A DNA stretch of 64,000 bases from Glycomyces sambucus (GCF_900102815.1 NZ_FNGF01000004.1:372001-436000); one strand, 5' to 3'. Positions 50,939 to 60,737 are shown, counted from the first letter of the stretch. Notes: generated from the letters alone by a model not told the origin. Translations and numbers: made by a program.

Positions 50939-52560
50939 TCGCCGACCTCGCGGGAAGCACGCCGCCGGAGGCGCAGCGCCGACTTGGTAAGGAGATCGCG
51001 AGGAGCCTTCGTGATCTTCGAGCCCTTGGCGAGTTGCACCAGAGTCGCAGCAGCTCCGTCAAGAATGGACCGTCCGACGATCTCAACGCGCTCCCCCGCG
51101 TTGAGCTTGCTAACCACAGCACGCACCTCTTCTTCGCCCACAGTGCCGTCGAGCACCGCCAGTCGCATCCTGCCGCGGAATCCGCAAAGAGGCGCAGCGT
51201 CAGGCTGGAACTCGTACCCCAATTGACCAGCAACGGCTCTTGCAAATGTGCCGTTCGTGGCGGCATCGGAAAGCAACACTCCCACTGGCGTGTCGATGTA
51301 CATGGATGGTCCAACTTCGACGCATCGGAAGCCGCCCCCGCGCTCCCACCCGACGGCCTTCGTGATGCCACCCTGGTCTTCACCCTTCACGACGAGTTCG
51401 AGCCGCGGCCGCGTGAACGTTTCAACGGTCTCAGGAGACACCTCGGCAGTGACCCACCGTCGGCCCATCTTGTGCGCAACTGCGGCCGTCGACCCAGATC
51501 CGGCGAAACAGTCAAGAACGATGTCGGCCGGATCCGAACTAATATGAATGATGCGCTCAAGGAGACGCTCGGGCTTCGGTGTCGAGAATGAATCCTGCTC
51601 AAACAGCTTCGCAATCTCGGCCTTTGCTTCGCGGTTGTTCCCAACTTCCTCATGAAGCCATACGGTCGTCGGAACAAGGTTGCCTAGCTCGGACTTAAAC
51701 CTCTTCCGGAAAGGAAAGGAGCGCCCGTTCTTGCCCCACCAGATCCGGTTGTCCGCCACCAGTGCCGCGAAATTCTCCTCAGACGTAGCCCAGGGCCGAC
51801 CGGGCCGGGGCTTAAACACGTCCCCGTGAGGCCCCACCACTTCGTAGTGGCCGTCCTTGTATGCCTTCGAGGCTGTCATGTCGCTACGTCGCCACGGCCC
51901 TCGTGAATCCTCATCGGGGTTCCAGAAATCGCTATCGCTCTTCTCCGTCCGAGCGACCCTGTTTGACCTCCACTTGGTGGCATCTTTGGCGTAAACGGTG
52001 ATGAAATCGTGATCAGCAGAAAAGTGCATCGCCGAATTATTGCGTGCGTGGATTTTCTGCCAGATCACAGTTGTGACAAAGTTGCTAGCCCCGAAGACCT
52101 CGTCCAGGAGTGCGCGCATTCTGTGCTGCTCGACATCATCCAAATGGACCCAGACCGATCCAGTGTCAGACAACAACTCACGGATTAGGATCAGACGCTC
52201 GTGCATGAACGAGAGCCAGGTTGCGTGCTCCAGCCAGTCGTCGTATTGATCGAATGTCTGACCGGTATTGAATGGCGGATCGATATAGACCTGCTTGATC
52301 TTCCCGCGATAGACCCGGCGATACTCGGGGACCTCGGCCAGGATCCGAAGAACATCTAGCGAGTCGCCAGTGAACAGGAGATTGTCCGCGTGTGGGTCTG
52401 CGTCTTTCACCCCGCCTACTGCAGTGGTGAGCTCGCTGACCCGCACCTCGGCTGCGGCGGGATGGTTACGGTCGACCCATACAGGCTTGCCTTCATCGTC
52501 CTTGGGGACGAGAAGGAAGCGGTCCTTGTTGGGCCACATCAACTCAAGTCTCGTCACCAC
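50935..52560 (-). CDS. Type III DNA-methyltransferase, Mod subunit
   Basis: A 541-residue adenine-N6 methyltransferase. The catalytic motif DPPFNTGQTFDQY (about residue 93) precedes the AdoMet motif DCFAGSGSTAAVAH (about 350), the beta-class order typical of Mod proteins. It gives sequence recognition and protective methylation for the Res subunit. It is the first gene of the mod-res pair. Confidence 0.93.
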   Translation of the reverse strand: MVTRLELMWPNKDRFLLVPKDDEGKPVWVDRNHPAAAEVRVSELTTAVGGVKDADPHADNLLFTGDSLDVLRILAEVPEYRRVYRGKIKQVYIDPPFNTGQTFDQYDDWLEHATWLSFMHERLILIRELLSDTGSVWVHLDDVEQHRMRALLDEVFGASNFVTTVIWQKIHARNNSAMHFSADHDFITVYAKDATKWRSNRVARTEKSDSDFWNPDEDSRGPWRRSDMTASKAYKDGHYEVVGPHGDVFKPRPGRPWATSEENFAALVADNRIWWGKNGRSFPFRKRFKSELGNLVPTTVWLHEEVGNNREAKAEIAKLFEQDSFSTPKPERLLERIIHISSDPADIVLDCFAGSGSTAAVAHKMGRRWVTAEVSPETVETFTRPRLELVVKGEDQGGITKAVGWERGGGFRCVEVGPSMYIDTPVGVLLSDAATNGTFARAVAGQLGYEFQPDAAPLCGFRGRMRLAVLDGTVGEEEVRAVVSKLNAGERVEIVGRSILDGAAATLVQLAKGSKITKAPRDLLTKSALRLRRRASREVGE

Positions 52561-52975
52561 TGAAATCTATCCTGACAACGATCGGCACTTACATCCAGGG
52601 CGACTTCATGTGTGGGGTTTGTGAGGCTACTCGGATTGAATAGACTTAGTTGGACTGCAAAAACTTAGAAATGTGACAGACAAGGCCCACCGGTGTTAAT
52701 GGGAGTGCTGGAAACTTTCGGTCGTGGTGGGGATTCATGTGGGGGCTTATTCAAGTTCCCGAATAGTCAGAATTGTGGTTGATGCCAGGAACGGGAGAGC
52801 TCGTTCAGGTTGGGCTGCGATTGACCTGGTGGTCTTGGCGATGTTGGTGCCGCCAAGGATTTTGAGGGAGTCCGTTTCAAGCCTTCCATCGCTCCGCCCA
52901 ACACTGCACCAACTTTGGGAGCCCAGCTGGGCAAAATTGGTGCACGGTGGAGCTTGTACGTGCTCAACCAAAGGC
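52561..52975. other. AT-richer intergenic region upstream of mod
   Basis: Clearly less GC-rich than the chromosome average. It should hold the mod promoter; open frames here have no protein-like character. Confidence 0.5.
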
Positions 52976-53527
52976 TCAATCTTCGCCGAGGCCCATTGCA
53001 GCAAAAAGAGACAGTTGGTTGAGGTCGAGCTCAGGCCGGTAAACCGGAAATCCTGGCCCATCACCGTCTGCACGCCGCCAAGAGAGCTGCTCCACCGAAA
53101 ATCCGAATTCCCCGCCAAAGAGGACAGCAATTCGAATTATCAATCGAATGGATCCATCCGCCCTGACCGCACGAGAAATCTTTGTCAATTCTATTGTCCA
53201 TCCCGGATCGGGTTCGAATGACTCAGGAAACTCAGCCTCAAATTCCACGTTGTAATCGACTGCATACTCGACTAGAGAGGTCTCATCAGGGGTATCCGAC
53301 CCGCGAATAACTTCGAACAGACCGCCCCATTCAAAATCGACGTGAACGTTGAACAGCCCGTTTGACCAGATCTTGGTGAGAGACTTGCGGCCAAGATAGT
53401 ACGGTGATGCCAAGTTGGCTTTCAAATCGCTCACTAAGAAGCCTGTGCAGAGAAAGTCACAAGCCAACTCGTTCGCATCCAAGAGAACCGTCTTCACATT
53501 GCAGGATTCTATGCCATCCGGCGACAA
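52976..53527 (-). CDS. Hypothetical protein in the accessory region
   Basis: A 183-residue soluble protein of unknown family. The sequence is protein-like and acidic in the middle (DFEWGGLFEVIRGS, then EYAVDYNVEFEAEFPESF) and ends LNQLSLFAAMGLGED. The base composition is moderate in GC, like the R-M genes. It lies upstream of mod on the same strand across a 400-base gap. Defence-related function is only suggested by place. Confidence 0.6.
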   Translation of the reverse strand: MSPDGIESCNVKTVLLDANELACDFLCTGFLVSDLKANLASPYYLGRKSLTKIWSNGLFNVHVDFEWGGLFEVIRGSDTPDETSLVEYAVDYNVEFEAEFPESFEPDPGWTIELTKISRAVRADGSIRLIIRIAVLFGGEFGFSVEQLSWRRADGDGPGFPVYRPELDLNQLSLFAAMGLGED

Positions 53528-54078
53528 CCATATTTACCCCCGGTCTCCTCAACGACTCGTTCGGGCCTTATATTCACTTCTGTCACAACAGAACCAGAAG
53601 GCGTGAAATAAGGAAATTAGTTCGGGCCTCGATCGAATTCTTCCTAGATTCAACCCCTTAAGACTGACTCGGTTGAGGCCCTGAGCAAGGCTGCCTGTAC
53701 TGCCATAACCAGTGAACATAAGTTTCCGTAAGCCTCCCTGCTTGGCAGCTGCCGCCGGGTCCGCTAGGTAGGAGTCCTCGGATCCGAGGGCAGAAGATAG
53801 GCAGACGTGCCGGCAGGGGCCTAACACCCAAGCGGGCCAGGCGACGTCTTTCAAGCTGAGGCCGCTGTCAACGAGTACGAGATCGGCTCCGCCGGTCGGG
53901 AATCTTGTCCGAGAGTGCCTTCGAGCGCGCCGATGCACAGAGCGTCGATCTCCTTGCGTGAGAGGTCCGGAGGCGGGTGAACTCAACGAACGCGAGTTAG
54001 GCGCCGAGCGCCAACCGGGTTGCGGGGGGTGTGTCCTCCTGCCCGGTGTACTGGAGGTGGACGCGGTGGTTGTCAGCG
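53528..54078. other. Decayed region without intact genes
   Basis: No convincing gene. The composition changes from AT-richer (53.5-53.7 kb) to GC-rich (53.75-54.1 kb). It looks like debris between the R-M cluster and the recombinase remnant. Confidence 0.4.
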
Positions 54079-54231
54079 ATGAGGTGGGCAGCCGACGCAG
54101 ACCGCAAGGTGCTCAACCAGATCTGCTTCAAGATCCTCTATCTCGACCGAGACCAGCACGGCATACGAACCGCCCGGTCGGAGGCGGGTGCGGCCGAGCC
54201 GCCGCTGGACCATGTACGGTCCCGGAGAACC
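54079..54231 (+). pseudogene. Serine-recombinase C-terminal remnant
   Basis: The translation contains ADADRKVLNQICFKILYLDRDQ, resembling the segment near the C-terminus of large serine integrases (RRLLNQALFxxIYVD type), then a polar tail. No catalytic domain is present; upstream frames are degenerate. It lies directly beside a terminator and a partial tRNA-Leu, as expected for an integrase gene at an element end. Confidence 0.45.
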
Positions 54232-54262
54232 AAAAACGGCGCTGCTTCGAAAAGCAACGCCG
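54231..54262 (-). terminator. Intrinsic terminator with T-tract (minus strand)
   Basis: CGGCGTTGCTT-TTCG-AAGCAGCGCCG followed by TTTTTGG on the minus strand, with one internal mismatch. It lies 53 bases beyond the 3' end of the tRNA-Leu remnant, in the direction of that remnant. Confidence 0.7.
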
Positions 54263-54314
54263 ATCCTGAAAACGGTTTTCACAAACCTACGGGTTCAAAC
54301 ATGAAACCCAATGC

Positions 54315-54368
54315 GCGCGACGGGGAGCTTGAACCCCCACATCCGTTAAAGGGCACTATCACCTCAAG
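54315..54368 (-). repeat. Copy of the 3' half of tRNA-Leu(GAG), att-site remnant
   Basis: These 54 bases match 62731-62784 (acceptor 3' strand, T arm, variable arm and anticodon of tRNA-Leu) without gaps at 48 positions by my count. The 5' half of the tRNA is absent. A 3' half-tRNA copy is the usual trace of an element that integrated into a tRNA gene. Confidence 0.75.
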
Positions 54369-54371
54369 TCT

Positions 54372-54597
54372 ACTTTCAGGGCGCTGGCAGACCTACATCT
54401 CCACGATCTACTCTCCCGAGACCGAGACCTTCACCCTCGACTTCCGCGACGGCACCCCGGCCCTGCACTACAGCGCACCGGCCCAGACCCGCGAGACGGT
54501 GATCGGGGCGTTTCTGAGCTACCTCGCCGGCGACAACCGCTGGAAGACCGCCGCCGAATGGAAGCGCGACACCCACTACGAGCTGATCCAGGGCTGA
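54372..54597 (+). pseudogene. 5'-truncated hypothetical gene
   Basis: Protein-like sequence (GRWQTYISTIYSPETETFTLDF, PALHYSAPAQTRETVIGAFLSYL, AAEWKRDTHYELIQG) begins exactly where the tRNA copy ends and has no start codon of its own. The 5' part seems to have been lost at the att junction. The stop is followed three bases later by the next ATG, suggesting an old two-gene operon. Function is unknown. Confidence 0.5.
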
Positions 54598-54600
54598 CCG

Positions 54601-54757
54601 ATGCGATACCTCAACGACCCGACCGTCGCCGAATTCCTCGCCGGCCCCCGCCTGCGCCTCCTGGTCTTCGGAACCGGCACCGACCTCAGCAGCCAGGTGT
54701 TCGGACGCCAACTCACCCGACGACACCGCCCATGGTGGAAGCCACGCCCGCTTACGC
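54601..54757 (+). pseudogene. 3'-truncated hypothetical gene
   Basis: Starts MRYLNDPTVAEFLAG and PRLRLLVFGTGTD with good protein character for about 40 residues. It then runs into the antisense transposase stub, where coding quality is lost. It follows the previous fragment by three bases. Confidence 0.45.
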
Positions 54758-54761
54758 TGGG

Positions 54762-54860
54762 GATGCCACCACCCTGGGAGCGATTCGGCGAGGCCGGGAT
54801 CATCGGCTCGGTGATCTCCCACAGCCCGTCGGGCACCAGTTGCCTGGCGAACTCATCCAC
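54762..54860 (-). mobile_element. IS5-like transposase N-terminal stub
   Basis: About 33 codons on the minus strand read ARQLVPDGLWEITEPMIP and NRSQGGGI, the characteristic opening of IS5-family transposases (LVPDxLWxxxxPLIP...QGGG). Downstream sequence is unrelated, so only the 5' end of the IS remains. It has interrupted the plus-strand gene. Confidence 0.6.
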
Positions 54861-54904
54861 ACATTGTCTATACCAGATGTCTTGCGCACCAACCGAAACA
54901 AGCC

Positions 54905-55489
54905 CTATGACTTGACCTGTTCCGCCGATCTGGCGGCCCGCGCGATCTTCGCGCGGTAGGCCGCACGGGCCTCCTCGTCGATCGGTTGCTCGTTTTCGGG
55001 GCGTACGCCGGTCCGGCCGTCGATGCCCTCACGCAGGATGTCGGCGTGGCCGGTGTGCCGGATGGTCTCGCCGAGGACGTGGGTCAGGACGGCGAACAGG
55101 TTCGTGTTGGGAGCGGGCTCCGCCCACCACGGCACGTGGCCGGGGGCGTCGAGAGGAAGCGCGTTGATCGTCGTGTCAGAGTGCTCCCAAGTGCGCCGGT
55201 AGAAGGCGATGATCTGATCGCGGGTCTCGTCCTCGGCCGCCCACTGGTCGCTGCCGTCGGAGTCCTGCCACAGGCACAGCGGTTCCGGGGAGGGGCGGTC
55301 GAAGACCTCGCCGAAGTACCTGGCCTCGACGGTGGCCACGTGTTTGACCAGGCCGAGGAGGTTGGTCCCGGTCGCCGTCAACGGCCGGCGGGTGTCGCAT
55401 TCGGACAGGCCGTCGAGCTTCCACAGCAGCGCCTCGCGGTCCCGCCGCAGTCTCCCGTGCAGGTTGTCCTTCGCGAAATCATCGATCAT
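54905..55489 (-). CDS. DinB/DUF664 family protein
   Basis: A 194-residue four-helix-bundle protein. DinB-fold features are LLGLVKHVATVEARYFGEVF (first metal His) and NLFAVLTHVLGETIRHTGHADILRE (His pair), which together would bind a divalent metal. Many actinobacterial members act as thiol-dependent (mycothiol) transferases or are uncharacterised. Start at MIDDFAKDN; a Met six codons upstream is possible. Confidence 0.88.
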   Translation of the reverse strand: MIDDFAKDNLHGRLRRDREALLWKLDGLSECDTRRPLTATGTNLLGLVKHVATVEARYFGEVFDRPSPEPLCLWQDSDGSDQWAAEDETRDQIIAFYRRTWEHSDTTINALPLDAPGHVPWWAEPAPNTNLFAVLTHVLGETIRHTGHADILREGIDGRTGVRPENEQPIDEEARAAYRAKIARAARSAEQVKS

Positions 55490-55711
55490 GCGGCATGAGC
55501 CTGCCATAGGTCGCTCGCGGTTGCGAGATCCCCTCCGCAGCCTGCAACGACCTGCGAAGCCGAGACCCGGCCACGCCTGCCGCCCCGACCTGCTTCGAGA
55601 AACCCGCCAACAGAGACGTCTCCCAGCAGGACGAGAGTCCCACCGGACATCTGCGCTCGGAGAGTCTGAAACCAGCAGTTCGCGCCCGGCCGTTCCATAC
55701 GATCGGCCGCT

Positions 55712-56355
55712 ATGGCACCCGACTGCCTCGGCGAACGCATGACGGCATCGCGTGCTGACGCGATCAGGAACGCCGGCACACCGCGTCGGGCGAGCGCCGT
55801 CGTACGCCATCCGGTGCTCGCCGCGCTCGTCATCCTCGTCATCGTGTTCGGATTCCACCAGGTCGTCGGCCGCATGGTCTTCCGCGGCCTCGACGACGGG
55901 ACCGTGTACTCCAGGCACCTCGGCGAGCTGATCGGGGAGACCCTCTCGGCGCTCCTGGTCGTGGCGATCATCCTCGCCCTGGGATGGTGGCGATCGGTGG
56001 GCCTCGCCGGGCCGGTCGCGAAGGGGGCGATTTCGGCGGCGCCCACCTCCTCAACCTCCTCAGCGGGGCGTCGCTGGCACCGCCCCTGATCCAGGTCGGC
56101 TACGCCTTCGGGTTCGGCGTCGGATTCGCCGCGCTCCTACTCAGGACGAACACCATGTGGATCGGCATCGTGCTGCACGCGCTGGTCGACGCCAACAGCG
56201 GCGCCTGGTTCGGGCCGCCCGCCGGCGGCGGCGACGACGGATCGGCCTCCATCGCCCCGCTGCTCATCGTCGGGCTCCCCCTCCTGGTCTACGGCCTCAT
56301 CCTCATCCGCAAACGCAAGCAGCAGGCACCCGCACCCTCCACGGTGAACCGGTAG
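55712..56355 (+). pseudogene. CPBP intramembrane protease, internally deleted
   Basis: The first frame (55712 or 55739 to about 56030) gives two helices and a GWWRSVGLAGP segment, as at the N-terminus of CPBP/CAAX proteases. The second frame (about 56023 to 56355) resumes at the third motif FGGAHLLNLLSG and continues through VLHALVDANSG. The stretch between, which should carry the catalytic EExxxR and FxxxH motifs, is missing and the frame has changed. The product cannot be active. Confidence 0.65.
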
Positions 56356-56614
56356 GTCCCGAGGCGAGCCCGTACCGGCTCTGTCTTCGACGAACTCCTC
56401 GGGGCCCGTCCACCGGTTCAGCGGCCGCGCAGGCGAAGCTGACCCGCTGCCGTGGCGGGAGCGGTGGCGCGGTGTCGTCTCGATTCGACGAACTTCGGTC
56501 CGATGGCCGATGCGGTTCGGTCGTTCGGCCCAGGGCGGCAACGGGATTGCCGGGAAACGTAGTGGAGGCGGGCCCGGCCGGGCCTGCGTCTCCGACACCG
56601 ATTGGACACCGAAA

Positions 56615-57733
56615 ATGCCGCACCGACGCCTCCTCCTCGGAACTGCCGCGCTGGCCGTCGCCGCCGCCACGGCCGCCGCCGCACCGGCGATAGCGCAGGG
56701 CGACTCCGCCGCGGACGCCGCCGACGGGTTCGCGCTCGCCGAGCCCACCGGACCGCACGAGGTGGGATCGAGCGAACTCCACCTCGTCGACGAGGACCGC
56801 GCCGACCTGTGGTTCCCCGACCAGGACCGCCAGCTCATGGTCACCATGTGGTACCCGACCCGCGACGAGGGGGGCCAGGCCGCGCCGTACATGACCGCGG
56901 CCGAGTCGGCGGTGTTCGTCGACCAGCTCGGCATCGACGCCCCCGGCGACTACTTCGCGACCGTCCGGACCAACGCCGTCGCCGACGCCGAGCCGGCGCG
57001 CGGCCCGCTGCCGCTGGTGGTGCTCTCCACCGGCTGGAGCTTCCCGCGCGCCACCCTCACCGGCCTCGCCGAGGATCTCGCCAGCCACGGCTACGCGGTT
57101 GCGGCCGTGGGCCACAACTTCGAGGCGCCGATGGAGCTGCCCGACGGCACCGTCAACGGCTGCCTGGCCTGCCCGATGCGCCCCGCGGGCTTCGACGTGA
57201 CCGTGCAGCGGGCCGCGGATCTCTCGTTCGTCCTCGACGAGCTGACCGCTCGCGGCAGCGAGTGGCGCTCCCGCATCGACACCGACCGGATCGCCGTCGG
57301 CGGGCATTCGATGGGCGGCTCGGCCGCGCACACCGCGCTCCAGACCGACGAGCGCTTCGGGGCCGGGTTCAACCTCGACGGCGCCCTCCACGACGCCCAG
57401 GACGCGCCGGTCGACGTCCCGTTCCTGCTCGTGGGCGCCGAAGTCAACGGCGTCCCCGGCGAAGCCGACGGCTGGCTGTCGGCATGGCCGCAGATGAGCG
57501 ACTGGAAGCGGTGGCTCCGCGTGGACCAGACCACCCACTCCACCTTCACCGACCTCGCCCCGTTCGCCGACGACCTCGCCATCCCCACCCAGGAGATGGA
57601 CGGCGAGCGCGCCCTCGACCTCACCCGCGCCTACGTCCTCGCGTTCATCGACCGGGCCCTCGACTGCGAAGACTCCCCGATCCTCAACGGCCCCAGCACC
57701 ACATGGCCCGAGGTCGCCTTCGAAAACCCGTGA
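56615..57733 (+). CDS. Secreted lipase/PAF-acetylhydrolase-like hydrolase
   Basis: A 372-residue alpha/beta hydrolase. The N-terminus is a signal peptide (MPHRRLLLGTAALAVAAATA, cleavage near AIAQG). PLVVLSTGWSFPR marks the oxyanion region and GGHSMGGSAAH the nucleophile elbow (about residue 230); a C-terminal QTTHSTFTD holds the histidine. The arrangement is that of plasma PAF-acetylhydrolase/dienelactone-hydrolase-like secreted esterases. A GC-rich terminator follows the stop. Confidence 0.88.
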   Translation: MPHRRLLLGTAALAVAAATAAAAPAIAQGDSAADAADGFALAEPTGPHEVGSSELHLVDEDRADLWFPDQDRQLMVTMWYPTRDEGGQAAPYMTAAESAVFVDQLGIDAPGDYFATVRTNAVADAEPARGPLPLVVLSTGWSFPRATLTGLAEDLASHGYAVAAVGHNFEAPMELPDGTVNGCLACPMRPAGFDVTVQRAADLSFVLDELTARGSEWRSRIDTDRIAVGGHSMGGSAAHTALQTDERFGAGFNLDGALHDAQDAPVDVPFLLVGAEVNGVPGEADGWLSAWPQMSDWKRWLRVDQTTHSTFTDLAPFADDLAIPTQEMDGERALDLTRAYVLAFIDRALDCEDSPILNGPSTTWPEVAFENP

Positions 57734-57739
57734 CCGATC

Positions 57740-57775
57740 GGCGGCGAGCGCTCACGATCGCGAGCGCTCGCCGCC
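57740..57775. terminator. Hairpin terminator
   Basis: A perfect 14-bp stem ggcggcgagcgctc with an 8-base loop, 7 bases past the lipase stop. Confidence 0.8.
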
Positions 57776-58021
57776 CTCTTCACGCCGGACCCACTCCTCG
57801 ATACGTTCACCCCTCGCCGCCGCCACCTGCGACTTCACCGACCCTCGGTCCTGCCGGGTCTGGACGTACTGGTCGCGGGAGGCCACGACACGAAATCGCA
57901 TCCCTGCTCGACGGAACCGTTCCGACGACAGCGGGGACACCAGCGCTGAGTGCCGAAGGCGTGCGGGCGGTGGGCGGGGAACACCTGGGGCCTGATCGAG
58001 TGGCACCGCCTCTGGTCGAGC

Positions 58022-60616
58022 TCATCCGCGTTCGACGGTCCCGAGTTGGGTCCGGTTCGCGACGCCCAGCTTCGCGTACGCGTGCGACAGGTGCGTCTTC
58101 ACCGTCGCCCGACTCATGAACAGCTTCCCCGCGATCTCGGGATTCGTCATCCCCGTGACGGCCAGTTCGACCACGCTCAGCTCCGTCGGCGTCAGGCTCG
58201 CCCAACCGCTCGACGGCCGCGCCCGGCTCCCGCGCGCCCGCCGCGCGTACGCCACGGCCTCCTCCAGCGCCATCGACCGCCCCTTCTCGCGCTCGGGGGT
58301 CGAATCGCCCTCCGCCGCGGGGAGGCCGAACTCCTCCCTGGCCCGGTCGCAGGCGCCGAGGATCCGAGCCGACTCCACATCGGAGCCCGCGGCCGCGGCC
58401 AGTCCCGCCAGATGCTCGAGACTGCGCACGCACCCCAAGCGCAGCCCGTGCTCGGCGCGCAGCGCGAGCGCCTCGTGGTGGGCGTCCTCCGCCCGCTTCC
58501 GATCGGTCTCCAGCAGCCCCGTCACCTCGAAGGCGTCGGCGAGGAGCCCGGGCATCCCGAGCTCGCGCCCGGCCCGCATCGCCACCGCGGCGTGCTCGGC
58601 CGCCGCCGCGCCGTCGGACCGCGCCAGCGCCCGCGCGAGCCCGAGCCTCGACTGCGGGGTCAGCAGGCGCCCAGCGGCGCCGCCCGGGTTCACCAGGTCC
58701 CGCTCGAACCACCCGACGGCCTGCGCGATGTCCCCGGCGTCCAGATGCAGCTCGCCGACGCAGGAGCAGAACCCCGGCATGAACGGCGGCGGCTCGACCC
58801 CCTCAACCACGCGGATCATCGGTGTCACTGCGGCCCAAGCGTTCTCACGCCTCCCGGCCCACAGCTCCACCGTCGCGAGGGCGACCCGCGCCGCGCCGAC
58901 CCGGTGGTAGTCCCCGAGCGGCTCGGCCAGCGCCAGCGCCTCGCGGGCCAGCTCGACCGCCCGGTGCAGGTCACCGCCGTGGGCGACGCTTATTGCGAGG
59001 AGCCCGCACGCCGTCGAGGCGACCTCCCGGTCGCCGCGCGGCACCAGCCCCCGCAGCCCGGCCTCCAGCAGCGCCGCGGCCTGCCCGTGGTCGTCCCGCA
59101 TGTGGCAGACGATGCCCGTGAGCACGTCGGCGCTGTCGCGGACGAAGCCGTCGCCGAGCCGCACGCCCCGCTCCCGGGCGTCGGCGGCCAGGTCGCGGGC
59201 TGCGTCGAGGTCGTCGTAGAACCGGTCGATCGCGGCCAGCGCCAGCGCGAGGGCCGCCGAGCGCGGCTCGCCGACCTCCTCGGCCAGAGCGAACGCCTCC
59301 GCCGCGGGCCCGGCGCCCGCGGTCGGCTCGTTGGTGTCGGCGACCAGCGCGAGCCCGGTGAGCAGCCGGGCCTGGAGCGGCGTGCGCTCGCCGTCCCCGA
59401 GCGCGAGGGCCTTGCGCAGCAACGCCAGTCCTTCCCGCCCCCGGCGGCTGGAGTGCCAGAACCAGGGCAGTTCGGCGGCCAGGCTCCGCCCGCCGGAGGG
59501 GTCGTCCCGCGACAGCCCCCAATCGATCGCCGCGTGCAGGTTCTCGTACTCGCCCGAGACGGCGGACCGCCAGGCGTCCTTGTCGGTGTCGATCAGCGGC
59601 CGCAGCGACCGGGCCAGCGAAAGACAGGCCGCCAGGTGGCGGTCGCGCACCGCCTCGCTCGCCCCGGCCTCCACGAGCCGCTGCTCGGCGAACTCGCGGA
59701 CGGTCTCGAGCATCCGGAACCGCGTCACCGCCCCGCCCGTGTCGGCCGTCAGGAGCGACTTCTCGACCAGGCGCCGCAGGCCCTCCAGGACCCCGAGCGG
59801 CTCCTCGTCCGCGCAGAGCGCCTGCGCCGCCGAAGCGGCGAAGCCCCCGCGGAACACCGAGAGCCGCTGGAGCAGCAGCCGCTCGGACTCCTCGAGCAGC
59901 CCGTGGCTCCACTCCATCGAGGCCGCGAGCGTCTGGTGCCGGGCGGCGACGCCGTGCGGGCCCCGCACGAGGAGCCGGAACCGGTCGTCGAGGCCGTCCA
60001 GGATCTCCTGCGGCGACAAGACCCCCGACCAGGCCGCCGCCAGCTCGACGGCCAGCGGCATCCCCTCCATGCGGGCGCAGGCCGTGGCGATGACCGGATC
60101 CTCCGCGGCACCGCCGAGATCGCCTGCGCGGGCGGCGAAGAGGCGCACGGAGTCCTCCCGGTTCATCGGCGGTACCCGCCACACCACCTCGCCTGGCAGC
60201 CGCAGCGCCTCGCGGCTGGTGCAGAGGACCGTCAACTGAGGACACGACCGCAGCAGTTCGCCGACGACGTCGGCGGCGGCCTCGAGCACGTGCTCGCAGT
60301 TGTCGACGCACAGCAGGATCCGGCGGCCGGCCAGCTGGCTCGCGAGCACTCCCATCGGGTCCCGGTCGGCGCGCAGCACGCCGAAGGCGGCCACGACGGC
60401 CTCGGCGACGGCCGCCGGGTCGCCGAGCGCGGAGAGGTCGGCCCAGTACGCGTCCTCGTCCGCGTCCCGGGCGGCGCGGATCGCCAGCCTGGTCTTCCCG
60501 CAGCCGCCGGGCCCGACCAGGCTGACCAGCCGCGCCGAGCCCAGCGCGGCGCCGATCGCCCGCAGCTCCTCGCCGCGTCCGATGAATCCGGTCAGTTCAA
60601 GCGGCACCCCGTCCAT
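58022..60616 (-). CDS. Large ATPase-LuxR regulator
   Basis: An 864-residue signal-transduction ATPase. The NTPase domain has Walker A GPGGCGKTRLA (residue 35 on) and ILLCVDNCEH; a helical TPR-like middle follows (about 350-770). The C-terminal LuxR HTH reads LTPTELSVVELAVTGMTNPEIAGKLF and SRATVKTHLSHAYAKLGV. It is like predicted ATPase/LuxR regulators next to small hydrolase or SRPBCC genes. It is divergent from the DUF1579-SRPBCC pair, a likely target. The ligand is unknown. Confidence 0.92.
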   Translation of the reverse strand: MDGVPLELTGFIGRGEELRAIGAALGSARLVSLVGPGGCGKTRLAIRAARDADEDAYWADLSALGDPAAVAEAVVAAFGVLRADRDPMGVLASQLAGRRILLCVDNCEHVLEAAADVVGELLRSCPQLTVLCTSREALRLPGEVVWRVPPMNREDSVRLFAARAGDLGGAAEDPVIATACARMEGMPLAVELAAAWSGVLSPQEILDGLDDRFRLLVRGPHGVAARHQTLAASMEWSHGLLEESERLLLQRLSVFRGGFAASAAQALCADEEPLGVLEGLRRLVEKSLLTADTGGAVTRFRMLETVREFAEQRLVEAGASEAVRDRHLAACLSLARSLRPLIDTDKDAWRSAVSGEYENLHAAIDWGLSRDDPSGGRSLAAELPWFWHSSRRGREGLALLRKALALGDGERTPLQARLLTGLALVADTNEPTAGAGPAAEAFALAEEVGEPRSAALALALAAIDRFYDDLDAARDLAADARERGVRLGDGFVRDSADVLTGIVCHMRDDHGQAAALLEAGLRGLVPRGDREVASTACGLLAISVAHGGDLHRAVELAREALALAEPLGDYHRVGAARVALATVELWAGRRENAWAAVTPMIRVVEGVEPPPFMPGFCSCVGELHLDAGDIAQAVGWFERDLVNPGGAAGRLLTPQSRLGLARALARSDGAAAAEHAAVAMRAGRELGMPGLLADAFEVTGLLETDRKRAEDAHHEALALRAEHGLRLGCVRSLEHLAGLAAAAGSDVESARILGACDRAREEFGLPAAEGDSTPEREKGRSMALEEAVAYARRARGSRARPSSGWASLTPTELSVVELAVTGMTNPEIAGKLFMSRATVKTHLSHAYAKLGVANRTQLGTVERG

Positions 60617-60737
60617 GGCCCGAGTCTGCCACTAGGCCGGGTCGGCGCGCGATATCGGCCACCTGGCCGATTTTCCGGGGCCCCGAATCGACCAGCATGG
60701 TCCTCATCAGCGAGAACACCTGAATCGAGGAGTGATC

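Noticed and set aside
52747..53130. Minus-strand frame of 127 codons upstream of mod
   Set aside because: It overlaps the better 183-residue frame on the same strand and has no motif or ribosome site.
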